Counted from the stretch's first letter, positions 10,292 to 19,975 are shown. The stretch: DNA of 64,000 nucleotides from Cutaneotrichosporon cavernicola (GCF_030864355.1 NC_083398.1:1-64000), one strand, 5' to 3'. Numbers and translations: made by a program. The notes: generated by a model from the letters alone, not told the origin.

Positions 10292-10351
10292 CTGGGTTGT
10301 CAGCAGAGCTCATGATTATTTTCAGAATAATCTGAGAAGTTTGGCACTCAC
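10292..10351 (-). other. Predicted hairpin intron upstream of the Cys-rich gene
   Basis: On the minus strand: GTGAGTGCC donor at 10351, an inverted repeat GATTATT/AATAATC at 10314-10332, and CTGACAACCCAG acceptor ending at 10292. The arm AGATTATTCTGA is identical to that of the units at 8977 and 9075, showing common origin. Confidence 0.65.
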
Positions 10352-11796
10352 AGAAGGGGTCAGAGGGACCTTGTGAGTATGAGATCACCGCTTTAGAGTC
10401 CAAGGGACTTGGGCTGGTGTAAGCACACATGTCAGTACTGGTCAGTGGCCAGGAGGCACATCAGTAGTGGACACCCACTCACAAGTGAAGCACTGGAGTG
10501 CAAGATGAGTGGGGAGCAAGGGTCTGGTGACCAAGCTCTGGTGATTGTAGTTGAAAGAGGATGTTGGTGTGATGGATGGAGGACAGTGGAGGTAAAAGTA
10601 AGGAGATGGTGGGATGGGCAACATCAACATTGAGATGATGTATGCTCCCACCTTCTGCCAAAGGCTCATTCTACTTCACCTCCACCCACCTCCACTTTGC
10701 CACCCAAAACGGAATCTTCAGGTAAAGTGGAAGACTCTGGTGTCACCATGGATGGATCCATGGATGGACACACAGATGGATCATCCATGCATCCAACCAA
10801 ACCAGTTACCAACCATGTCACCACGCAACAGGGTTTGCATGCATGTGACTGGTGCTACCAAGCAATGATGACACACTGCATAGGATGGAATCCTACATGC
10901 AAGCACATTGCAGTGGCAGATATTCCAGGTGGAATACTGCTGCTAATCCATGTTTATTTTGAAAATAAACACCTGCAATCTGACCCTGGAAGGTCCAGAG
11001 GCAGGCAGAGGATGCATCTCTTATGATTGACATGGCACATGACATAGGCATGCTGTTGTAGCCCAACTCAGGAGAGTCTGCTGGTGATGGGGTTGAGGAC
11101 AACTCCAGTCAGAGTGAGCTTATTTTGAACATAAGCACTTGTGAGCCAAGCAGAGTTGGCAGTGCCACACAAAGCATCCATATTTTGAACTTGAACTGTC
11201 GAACGGATGGAAGTCCCTAGCCAGGCCAGACTAAGGTTCCCTTGCAGATGCGCAGATGAGAGGCCATGGGGGCAGGCAATGGTAGCCAAGATAAGCAGCG
11301 GCTTACCGATCCTACCTGCAAGGTAGAGGCCCCACAAGGGTTATCGTATCGCTCCCTCATCGGAGGTAGAGCATGCTCCCTCATCGGAGGTAGAGCATGC
11401 TCCCTCATCGGAGGTAGAGCATGCTCCCTCATCGGAGGTCGAGCTAGTGGGAGGAGGATTCTGGAGGAGGATATAATATAGTTCTTGGAGATTATTATTG
11501 AAAAGGAACTTAGACTTGTACATACCACCATTCATCCAACTGACCATTCTCCTACACTGACAACCCAAGCTCCTCATCACCTGAAATACTCTCTTCTTCT
11601 CTTTCATATTCAGGCACAGCACTGCATGACCCCCTTTACATTACACACACTTGCAGTCGACAAGCACAACAGTTGAGCTCCCACTTTCCAACACTGCAGC
11701 ACTGGCAGCTGTACCAAACACTCACTACCAGTCTCTCACTGTCCTCAACCACGAGTAACCGAGGAACAATGAATGAAAGGGATTCCGCCCCACAAC
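10352..11796. other. Decayed coding and intron-like segments, no intact gene
   Basis: Two hairpin intron candidates lie on the minus strand: 10972-10940 (33 nt, GTG...GATTAGCAG, with perfect 10-nt arms TGTTTATTTT/AAAATAAACA around one G at 10951-10971) and 11138-11103 (36 nt, GTG...CTGACTGGAG, arms GCTTATTTT/AACATAAGC with one mismatch). Short minus-strand frames on either side stay open when these are removed. On the plus strand 10835-10900 encodes a Cys motif (HACDWCYQAMMTHC) of the same kind as the flanking genes. 10745-10790 holds an ATGGATGGA-type repeat. Nothing is complete enough to call a gene. Confidence 0.5.
11351..11446. repeat. Tandem repeat, 4 x 24 bp
   Basis: Four copies of a 24-bp unit beginning GCTCCCTCATCGGAGG; the first three are identical and the fourth differs by a T-to-C and tail changes. 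Identity of copies implies recent expansion. Confidence 0.97.
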
Positions 11797-11847
11797 GGCA
11801 TCGGCATTTAGGGTAATATGCCCTTGGTACAGTCGACGTGTGGCACC
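11797..11847 (+). repeat. 3' fragment of gypsy LTR family A
   Basis: About 50 bp (ACGGCATCGG ... GTCGACGTGTGGCA) match the 3' end of the LTR at 1207-1257, with ~85 % identity by eye. It lies immediately upstream of the copia fragment and supplies its first codons. Confidence 0.75.
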
Positions 11848-12843
11848 CACCCTTGTACCATACGTATAGCAGACAGACATGTCATGCACCCCCTAACCTT
11901 CGTAATCACGGCAAACCCAGTCACACACACTTGTGCAAAGCAGATTGACATGATGTTTCACAACCTGCGTGAGCTTGTAGAGCATACAGTCATCACTGTT
12001 GCATACATTCCTACAACATCAGTGGTTGCAGAGGGCATGACCAAGCCTCTTGCACCAGTGTCCATGGTGCGCTTTCAGGCTATGCTTTGCCTGTCAAGTC
12101 CTCCATGCATCAGTGAAGATGCATGTGCAACCATACATGCAAGTACAAGTCTGTGTGTGGACGTCTCGATTTCCCTGCCAAAGGGTGCCACATGGCCAGA
12201 TGCCATATACCCTGGTGGACGTGTCCCAAAATGTTTGAGTACACACCCCCACAACAGCACTACCCACCCACACTCGCACACATGCAAGATGATCGACAAC
12301 TGCACCATGGACGCACTGCTCATCGAAGCTGAAGGCAAATACATTGACCCTGGCTGTGAATTGTGCATCATCCAAGAGCACCACTGCCACCTCCTCCCTT
12401 CTACCCACCCCAAGGCCAAGACTCTCAAAAAGTGCCATGCCTGCACCAAGAGACGCCAGCCCTGCACTGTGACTGCGACTTCGATTGCAACTTCGACTTT
12501 GACACCCTACATCTTCAGCAGCCAGACTGCTATGACCCCATACATCTTCACCAGTCAGGCTGTCTCACCCACCTCATCCACCTCACTCACCTCTACCCAT
12601 GACTCCTTCCCCACCTGGGATGGCATCTCCCAGAAACCCAACTCAAACACATCGAACAAATCCTTCTCCACCTGGGATGGCATCCCCCAGAAACCCAACT
12701 CGAATGCACCAAACACATTGAATGACTCAACCATGCCCCTCATTCCCTCTCTCCAGAAGCTACAGAGACAGCTGGATGACCAGAATGTTGCCTCTGCTCA
12801 GGAGACCCTCCTTCACATTATGGATCTTGTAGGTCTCAAGTAG
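11818..12843 (+). pseudogene. Ty1/copia RNase H tail joined to a Cys6/repeat extension
   Basis: A 341-codon open frame. Residues ~32-92 match the end of a Ty1/copia polyprotein RNase H: ITANPVTHTCAKQIDMMFH, LRELVEH, ITVAYIPT, EGMTKPLAPV, RFQAML. Reverse transcriptase, integrase and gag are missing, and the first ~30 residues come from an LTR fragment and unrelated sequence, so this is a remnant. Unlike normal copia elements the frame continues ~250 codons past RNase H. That extension contains a six-cysteine module (CELCIIQEHHC ... KCHACTKRRQPC, residues ~180-217), a Ser/Thr-rich tract and two copies of TWDGIxQKPNSN, and stops 6 bp before a copia-type LTR. The extension may be a second ORF captured by the element or an unrelated gene fused by decay. 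Confidence 0.65.
12600..12712 (+). repeat. Direct repeat ~38-bp core x 2 inside the copia-linked frame
   Basis: CCACCTGGGATGGCATC(T/C)CCCAGAAACCCAACTC occurs at ~12608 and ~12668, encoding two copies of TWDGI(S/P)QKPNSN spaced 20 residues apart. Confidence 0.9.
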
Positions 12844-12849
12844 TGGGAG

Positions 12850-12939
12850 TGTTGTAGTACCCGAGCCCCTACGACCTGGGCCCATAAATTGCGCACACGT
12901 TCAAGCCTATTTGATGCATCGTACATTCACTCTACAACA
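12850..12939 (+). repeat. Short copia-type LTR
   Basis: Starts TGTTGTAG and ends CTACAACA, a perfect 8-bp terminal inverted repeat, and is preceded by a purine tract AGTAGTGGGAG. At 90 bp it is short for an LTR and may be deleted internally. It marks the 3' end of the copia remnant. Confidence 0.65.
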
Positions 12940-13645
12940 AGACAGATGTGTGATGCACCCCCTAACCCCCTAGTACCATGTTCCGATTCGAAGTGCAGCA
13001 CGTTTGGGATAGCAACGACATTGTATACGTCCTGACCCTCGCCTTCAACTACTGGGCTTCACTTGCCCCAGTCGAGGTGGGCGATTGCACCAACAGTCCC
13101 AACATGCTTTATGATACAAAGTGGATGGCTTCGATGAGAATCTCACTCCAAATGGAGTACAATGGTGAGCCATACTCTGCATAAGTCGCCCACCTCTGAG
13201 AGAGAACTAGGACCAGCACCAAGGTGTTCGTTGACTGCAAGTGCACTGTCCAAGGCAACTGCTTCATCAAAGCACTCAAGACCATATCACCTGTCAACCA
13301 CAAGTTTCTTTGTCACAGAGGTTGTCTCTATAGAGTCATGACTGGCAAGAAGTGTGTGATGGCCAACAAAACCTTCCTGATCTGGCAGAAACAAGGCTGC
13401 AATCCTGTTTTGCTCAACGTCAAGTGGCTTGGCAGGGTTGGAGGGTTGGAGGCACTGGTCCCCTACATGCCCACCTCTCTCCCTGCAACAACTGAGTCAA
13501 CCCTCTCCCGTCATCGGTCAACGGCCCCTGGCGCGGTTATCCATCGTCTATTAGCCTCCCTCCCATGATGTAGATGATAGTGCAGTGACAGATGTAACAA
13601 TGCGTTTTGTCGTTTCCCTTTCATGGCATTATCAGGATTAGACAT
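12940..13645. other. Telomere-like tract and decayed Cys-rich fragments
   Basis: CACCCCCTAACCCCCTAG at 12957-12974 is two telomere-type units internal to the chromosome. 13209-13568 (plus) has open sequence with scattered cysteines (DCKCTVQGNC) but no complete module or splice signals. No gene is called. Confidence 0.45.
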
Positions 13646-13864
13646 TGTTGGGTTTGGCCCCCTGGGATTGGTGGAGCTAGAACCAGGGTAACTTAGTAGT
13701 TGGGGTAGTTGCATAGAACGACATTGTATATCAGCCTTAAGTAGGCTGAATGAATGACGTTTATTTATTGTTGTATGTGATTATCAAGAGGCATAGGCGC
13801 ACGTCATACACGTGAGAACTGAATCCCCAATAAACTACCAAGACTACTTCCCACGTTCCCAACA
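13646..13864 (+). repeat. Solo LTR-like element (family B)
   Basis: Bounded by TGTTGGG and CCCAACA inverted ends, ~219 bp. About 125 bp of it (from GAGCTAGAACC to GAGGCATAGGCG) recur in the same orientation at 16309-16430, so it is a dispersed element. No coding sequence or clear target-site duplication. Confidence 0.65.
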
Positions 13865-14122
13865 TCCTTCCTCATCATCCACATCCTTCTTCATCTCATC
13901 CACATCCTTCCTCATCTCCTCCACAGGATTGGACTTGCGTTAACGTGAGCACAGGTGTGTTGCCATTCTGACATTCCAGAGCCCACATCACCACCTTCCT
14001 CCACCCTTCTCACATCACCACCTTCCTCCACTCTTCCTCCCCATATCACACCTCATCACTAAGACGACTCCGGGCACATTCCGAACTCTCCTGCGGATTG
14101 GGCTGGCCGCACGCTCTCCCGC

Positions 14123-14878
14123 ATGTCGAACGGCCCCACTGGTGGCAGAAGCTTCCCATACACAATGAGCAAGCTCCACGAGACGTTCTCTTGCAGGAAG
14201 GGCAAGACACGGTGCCTCCTGGAGAGTGCAGCACTCGAGGAGCTGTCATCGGACAAGTTCGAGGAGACGTACAATGCACTCCTTGAGCAGGCTGCCGACT
14301 ATGTTACATGTGACTTTGGAACGCTCGCGTCGGTCAACTCGCATGCAGACCGGTTTGACCTATTCTACACCTGCCTGTGTCTACCAAATGACTCCGAACT
14401 CCCTCAGAACCCATGGGACATCACGAAATCTGTCCAACTGGCCAAGGTACTGGGCAAGTACCTCATCTGGCTGCTCGAACAAGCCCAGCCCATCAATGAC
14501 TCTGGCATGATCCTTGCCAGTACAGTGCACATGTGGGGGCAGCACATCATGTTCTTGGGTGCATACAACATCCTCAGCCCCAACTCTCGCCAGACAGGCT
14601 GTGATTCAGCTGTTGCTCATGGCCACCTACCAGACAAGAGTGGCTCACTGTGGAACTTGATTATCAAGAGCTGGGTTCCCTTGATGATCCAGGAGTTCAA
14701 TCTTCCAAAGAAGGGCAGCATCCAGCAGTTCTGGGGCCCTGATGAGCTGACGCTCCTCATCCGCACTATCGACCTGGATATCGTTGGCCAAGTGATCCCC
14801 ACTCTGTGCCTTCTCAACATGAAGGCCATCCTAACCTTCCGGGCAAGGAAGGTGGATGTCATGGATGAACTGACATAG
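14123..14878 (+). CDS. Unrecognised ORF, probably a decayed element protein
   Basis: A 251-codon open frame without introns. It is helical, with two Cys early (FSCRKGKTRC) and a central segment SVQLAKVLGKYLIWLL. The C-terminal part (FWGPDELTLLIRTIDLDIVG, residues ~205-225, followed by a hydrophobic helix and FRAR) has the general look of the core-binding region of fungal tyrosine recombinases of the crypton/DUF3435 type, but the catalytic residues are not present, so this is a weak suggestion. In another frame, 14881-15045 (GYEAHGLVVDAELFEGLAVK...) looks coding, suggesting a frameshift or lost intron after 14870. Upstream 13865-14122 holds CATCCTTCCTCATC-type repeats. Confidence 0.4.
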   Translation: MSNGPTGGRSFPYTMSKLHETFSCRKGKTRCLLESAALEELSSDKFEETYNALLEQAADYVTCDFGTLASVNSHADRFDLFYTCLCLPNDSELPQNPWDITKSVQLAKVLGKYLIWLLEQAQPINDSGMILASTVHMWGQHIMFLGAYNILSPNSRQTGCDSAVAHGHLPDKSGSLWNLIIKSWVPLMIQEFNLPKKGSIQQFWGPDELTLLIRTIDLDIVGQVIPTLCLLNMKAILTFRARKVDVMDELT

Positions 14879-15391
14879 GGTACGAAGCCCACGGGCTTGT
14901 CGTTGACGCCGAGCTCTTTGAGGGCCTGGCGGTGAAGCTTGTTGCTGCTGCCGGCATCATCAAGAACCTGTACAGATTAGCTCAAGCTCCAGCCAATGGG
15001 AGAACCCACAGCAAGAGGCTCATCAAGGGATTCTGCCGAGGTTGAGGCCTTGGGCTGTCCCCAGGGCACCATTGCATAGTGGTGTCCACAATGGGGAATT
15101 TTGATGAGGAAGAGTAGATGAGATTTGTGAGATGTGATGGGTCAGACCTATTAATAGTGGAAGGAACGCTGGCAACAGGCACATCAAGGGGAACAAATCG
15201 AATCTCCATGGTGACGTAACCCCTCATGCTCGCCACCCCACTTTCCGAACAAGCATGAATATCGCTTGGCTATGTCTGACTAATCTTTCTATTAGTAGGT
15301 GCTATACATGATGTGAATGAGTTGCCAGCTCGTTTAGGCCAATTGTTATGCTGGTGAGACTACAAGTCCTTTTTGTGTGGCACATGAGGGA
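14879..15391. other. Decayed continuation of the preceding ORF, then non-coding
   Basis: 14881-15045 reads as ~55 plausible codons in the +2 frame relative to the upstream ORF, ending in TGA. Nothing is recognised after 15050. Confidence 0.4.
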
Positions 15392-15550
15392 TGTCATGGA
15401 CCGTCGGTGTAACACTTCCCTTCCCATCATGACACATATAGATATACCCCCATAAGTTTCATCATGTGGCACAAGTCATGTGTTGTAGAACCTGACCACC
15501 GGTGGTTAGTGGAGTACATAACCTAACCGACATAGTGGGGTTAGGTTTCA
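15392..15550 (+). repeat. Solo LTR fragment (gypsy family A, 5' part)
   Basis: Starts TGTCATGGACCGTCGG after GAGGGA and follows the LTR at 895 for ~150 bp, including the shared ATAGATATACCCCC block. The 3' part is missing or diverged. No associated coding sequence. Confidence 0.8.
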
Positions 15551-15755
15551 TATATGGCACCTCCGATGCAGGGTGTGGCTGGTATTGTCAGGCTGTGACG
15601 CGAAGAGGATGACAGCATGTGGATGCACACGCAATCCTGGATATATGGAACCCCTAAGGGGATGACCTAATAGGGAGGCGCTGTACAGGGGTGGAACCAA
15701 TAAGGATCGCCATACAATGGAATAGCTGGAGGCTAGGGATATTGACAGGTATATC

Positions 15756-16292
15756 TCAATGCCCTGAAAGAGCCATCATGAAATCCTGGAGCAACAACAT
15801 GACTTCTCCTCTCATGCCACCAGCCTTCAAGCTAATCATAAGTTTCTTGAGGAACGGGATTCCCCCAATGTAGGTCCCAGGCATATGTTTGGTCAAAAAC
15901 TGTACTGCTGCCGTACATTGGGTGGCCTGAGGCTTGGTCGTTCCACCACCTTGACAATATGCAAGTAGATTGCAGAGAGCTTGGTAAGAATCGGCGTCAT
16001 CCACATCCATCTGAAGGGCCTGAGTCAACGGGCACTCGGCAAGCTTGGTCTCGGGCTTGCCGATATTGCGCTCCAGGGCACTGTTTGCGTCCTTGAGCTG
16101 TATAGCCTCTTCTTCGATTGTTGAAAGGCAGAAACACTTGGCTTGGAAGTTTCGAGATTCTGCCTGTGCCTTCTTGAGCTGGATTGCCATGTTGCGGAGC
16201 TCGATATCGAGGGCCATGTTCACGGTGCGGTTCTTCTCAGCTTTGACGATTACCGTCTCGGTGCGTGCGAGGCATTGAGATACTAAACCCAA
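15756..16292 (-). CDS. Coiled-coil ORF, possibly transposon gag-like
   Basis: A 178-codon minus-strand frame. Residues ~15-85 are a predicted coiled coil rich in Glu/Lys/Gln (IELRNMAIQLKKAQAESRN, EEEAIQLKDANSALERN). A Gly-rich turn (YCQGGGTTKP) and a hydrophobic C-terminal helix follow. It begins 4 bp from a family-B LTR-like sequence, which suggests it belonged to a retroelement, but no zinc knuckle or protease motif is visible. Function unknown. Confidence 0.4.
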   Translation of the reverse strand: MGLVSQCLARTETVIVKAEKNRTVNMALDIELRNMAIQLKKAQAESRNFQAKCFCLSTIEEEAIQLKDANSALERNIGKPETKLAECPLTQALQMDVDDADSYQALCNLLAYCQGGGTTKPQATQCTAAVQFLTKHMPGTYIGGIPFLKKLMISLKAGGMRGEVMLLLQDFMMALSGH

Positions 16293-16295
16293 GAG

Positions 16296-16500
16296 TGTTA
16301 TGTCGAACTAGAACCGGACTACCGTAGTAGTTAGAGCAAGTGCAAAGAACGATACTGTATATCGTCCTTAAGTAGGCTGTGAAAATGACGTGTATTTATT
16401 TCTGTGTGTGATTCTCGACAGGCGTAACCCCGAACATCAACGGGCCCCACCACCGACTACTTAGGGCTCCACCGACTACTTAGGGCTCCACGTAGCTAAC
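16296..16500 (+). repeat. Second copy of LTR-like family B with internal 20-bp duplication
   Basis: 16309-16430 matches 13668-13790 (shared ACGATACTGTATATCG-like and CCTTAAGTAGGCTG blocks). A direct duplication CCACCGACTACTTAGGGCT lies at ~16449-16490. Confidence 0.7.
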
Positions 16501-16640
16501 TAGTCTTAGTAGTTGATTGAATATCTTGTGAACGAAACGAGCTAGTCGCACCCGAACAGGCCGCTCTCACGGCGCGGCGGTCTGACACTAACCCTCTGCA
16601 GGAGGATCGGGCGCATCGACCAAACGCAGCTGTTGGTTAT

Positions 16641-19276
16641 TCACAGTGCGCCTCGTGCTGCGCCTAAGTTATGCATGCTGTGCGACTGCCCCATCGACCT
16701 GCCGACTACCATTGCGCCCTTTTGCCCGTGTCCCCTGTCGTGTGGGCCGCCTTGGTCCCGTTGGAGGAAACCGGACGGCCGAGCCGTCGGGTTCCTACCT
16801 CATTCGGCCATGTCCGATGTCTCGCCCTCACCTGAAGGCAGGCGCGCGCACACCCTCGGCGCGTCTCGTACCTGGTCGACGGTAGTGATGCAAGGGAAGG
16901 ACAAACGGGCGACGTCGTTGGACCCGACAAGCCATGGGTGCGCGGCCCAGGTGGCGGCAGCATCGCGCAGCCTGATTGCTGCTGGTGACTCGCCTGGTGG
17001 GCAGATTGGGAAGTCGCCCATCGATGACCATCGGCCCAGCACCACAGCCTCCAGCGAGCCCAGCCAAGCACTGCCGATGGCAGACCCAGGGTGCGATGCA
17101 TCCTCGATTAGCCATGCAGCCAGTGCACAGACGAGGACAACCAGGTAGTGTCCTCGGTGTGCTGCATAGTCACGCCTGATATTGAGGGAACACAACCTGG
17201 TGGGTGAGGAGGTGCAGGCTCGGCAGTTGCGGCGGGTGTGCGACTGAGCCCCAAGCATGGCCAGAGGGATGAGACAGGGTATGTCGTCCTCTTGGCAGCA
17301 ACCACAGGCAAACACCCCACCCAGCAAGGCATACTTCTCAGGCACAATGGACAGAACACCATTCTGCAGCACCCGAGAACCAGGGAGTGCCACCACATCG
17401 TCAGAAGACTGGATGACGTGGTTATGGCCATTGATGGTCCGAGGCTGGGGAGATGGGACATCGGGACCAACGATGCGACGAAAGTGCACCCAGGGGACCA
17501 CTGAGGTGGTGGTTGGCTGGGGAAGCTCTGGGACTGCAGAAGCCATCGGGTAGGAGACTGGAGTGTCGTCGTCGTCGTCGTCGACACCGTCATCGATGGT
17601 GTCGACGATGGTGTCGACGATGGTGTCGATGTGAGAGCCGTGTGGCCGCGCGCTTTCCGCAGCCAACGGAGCGTCGCCAAGGGCCAGGGCAATGATGGGT
17701 GCAGACATCCTGCTTCCAGCTGCGAGATCAATGGCTAAGGCGCGGAGGGTGTCACGCAGACCCACAAGCTCTCCTTGGGTGCACAGTGGCACATGCTGCA
17801 GAACCACCAGGGTACGGAACCAGGCCAATCGCGAAGCCGAGGCTGGGCGGACCTGTCCCGAGCAGTGTGAGCAGTTCGAGTGCGGGGACCAGCACGCTGG
17901 ACCCGGCTCCTGTGAGCCGTAGCAGACGACCGGCCGAGGCGACAAGCTGTTGAGGTCCCGGCACAGGCAACTGCCACAGGCCCAGGCAGGCAACAGGGGT
18001 GCGTACCCAGGAGGAGCCGCACTGCTGCGCTTCGATGCGCGGTCTGCGGCGACGGGCCATGACTTGCCAAGGACAGGAGGAGGAGCCAGGACAGGACCGG
18101 GCGTGGCGACAGGGGGCGAGAGGGCTAGGGGCGCAAGAACTGGGGCTGCGGTCAGCGGCGGCCAGAGGTGGCGCCCATCCAAAACCCGACGGCTGAGCCG
18201 TCGGGTTTCGTACCGGCCATAGACGCATCGACTTGGTGCTCACCTTCCGAGACAAGACCAAGAGGAGCCGCAGGACCCCGACCGGCTTCTTCGACTTGTG
18301 GCGCGTCAGCACGGGACCGCAGTGTGGGTGCGTGTCGATAAGGGACCATGTCCGGGATGGCTAGGCTGTCGGCTGGCGCGACTGAGACCGGTCTGACGCC
18401 CACGACGATCGCTGCGGGCCGGGCCAGAGGTTGGGGGCCGGTCCTGGAAGTAGTGGGGCGGTCGGGCGGCCGGGCGATTGGGCGGTTTGCAGCCTCACGC
18501 AGGCAGTCGGCTGACAGGGCCAGCAGCGAGTGGGTGGGAGACGCTGCGGCAGCGAGGGCTGCCTCCTTCAAGGACGACCAGAACGACACATGAAACCCGC
18601 GATGGCCAAGATTGGCGAGGTCGACATCAGCCATCCCACACAGGTAAAGGGCCTCCATCACTCGATCAACGGCGGCTGGCGAGTTTCCAGAGATGGGTGC
18701 TGGGAGACCCAGATCCAGCTCATCGGGCAGGCCGGCATACCACTGCGAGACCCACGACCAGAACAGCACAGGACCGGCTGCCCAGAAGTCCTCTGTGGCC
18801 ATACGGGCAGGCAGGGGAGGAACACGAACGGAACGGGCAAAGGCAGATGCCCGACGAGGCTGATCGAGGAAGTACGCTTCGCGGGCGTCTCGATCCGCAG
18901 CAGACTGCTCCTCGCGGTCCCGAGGGACTTGGGGCGACATCTGGTTGGACGCCACCGACACCACCGACTTGGCTGCCCGCTGGGAAACGGTCAAGTGACA
19001 AAGCAAGGCGTCAAAAGACAGACCATGGCCCCCTAAGGTAGGAATAAACGCAGCGGCCTGCTTCCACCTGCGCTTGGACCTGCCTCTGGAGTCGAGCCAT
19101 GGCGTGAGCGAGACGGGACGGAGGACGAATTCATCGTGGGCCGAGGGCGCCCCACCGGGTTCGGCGGCAGCAGCAGCGGCAAAGGAGGCAGGAACGGCAG
19201 CGGCGGCGGCGGCGGAAGAGGAGGCGGCTGAGCGCGCGGCGGTGGCGGAGGCACTGCGAAGACGCTTGGGAGGCAT
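16641..19276 (-). CDS. Paired-Cys6 subtelomeric protein spliced across two palindrome-bearing introns
   Basis: Exon 1 19276-18244 and exon 2 18145-16832 join through a 98-nt intron (GTGAGCACC ... CTGACCGCAG) that restores the frame exactly. A second donor (GTGAGGGCG at 16831) leads to a short last exon; acceptor TAG at 16706 and stop at 16641 are tentative. Predicted length ~800 residues. N-terminus: basic MPPKRLRSAS then Ala-rich; middle: helical with many Trp (FWSWVSQWYAGLP). Exon 2 encodes two cysteine modules (WACGSCLC ... NCSHC and FACGCCQEDDIPC ... CRACTSSPTRLC), an Asp-run with a TIVD repeat between them, and a PPGES...W tail. Module order and tail match the protein at 9220-10263. Function unknown. 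Confidence is good for exons 1-2, low for the end. Confidence 0.55.
16768..16794. repeat. 27-bp imperfect palindrome in predicted intron 2
   Basis: Arms of 13 nt around a single G with three mismatched pairs; 24 of 27 positions match the palindrome at 18182-18208. Lies in the middle of the intron that starts at 16831 on the minus strand. Confidence 0.9.
17565..17635. repeat. Coding trinucleotide/12-bp repeats
   Basis: (GTC)n followed by three copies of GATGGTGTCGAC. On the minus strand this encodes the Asp run and a repeated VDTI motif of the Cys6 gene. Confidence 0.9.
18182..18208. repeat. 27-bp perfect palindrome in predicted intron 1
   Basis: Arms AAACCCGACGGCT and AGCCGTCGGGTTT around one G, 13/13 pairs. 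It sits centrally in the 98-nt intron 18243-18146. Confidence 0.97.
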
Positions 19277-19975
19277 GATTTGAGACGGTGTGTGGAGGGG
19301 TGTGAAGCAGGGAGTGGGAGGAAGCGAGAAGGAAGGAGGGACGCGGGGGAGGGCGCGGGGGAGAAGACGACGATGTCATGTTGGACGAGAAAATGCTGAC
19401 CATCGAGGGCGACGGCATCTTTGTATGGGCTGATAGCGATGGGTTGGGCAAGACCAATCGATTCTGCGATTACAGGAAGGCTCGACGGTTGTTGAGAATC
19501 ACATACATCAATAAATACACACCACTTTCGACACTCGGCCGATTACAGGCTAGCCGGCGCGACTTGGAGCGGTTTGGGCGGTTTGGGGGAGCTCGGCAAG
19601 GAATGGGAGGATGATCAGATTGGGGCTGGGCGTGGATTTGGTGTGTAAAAGGGTAGAGGAAGTAGACGAGGTGTCGTAGCGGTAAAGCATTATCTCTTCG
19701 CGATGACTTCTACCTGCAGCGGGCACCTGACATTGAAGTAGATTGGGCCCACATTACAGCGTCCCACATTCCACGGCAGACTACTGCCGGAGTCCCTGGC
19801 CACCAGAGGAATGTCAAAGCGGATGAGATACATCCATTGCCTCGCCCGCCAGCCGCCAGGCGGCCGCATCACTGCATGTCTCGCATAACCCCCAGCACTG
19901 TTACACCCCCTATCGTATCTCTTCAGGTCTAGCTGCTACGCAGCAGTTACACCCCCTATCTCTTCAGTCTGGCTG
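19277..19975. other. Intergenic, 3' and 5' flanks of two minus-strand genes
   Basis: 19277-19400 is the C-rich (minus strand) leader of the Cys6 gene. One exact GTCCCACATTCC lies at 19761-19772. No gene is supported. Confidence 0.5.

Noticed and set aside
16441..16500. Duplicated CCACCGACTACTTAGGGCT considered as regulatory tandem sites.
   Set aside because: They lie at the end of an LTR-like fragment with no adjacent promoter; simple duplication is enough.
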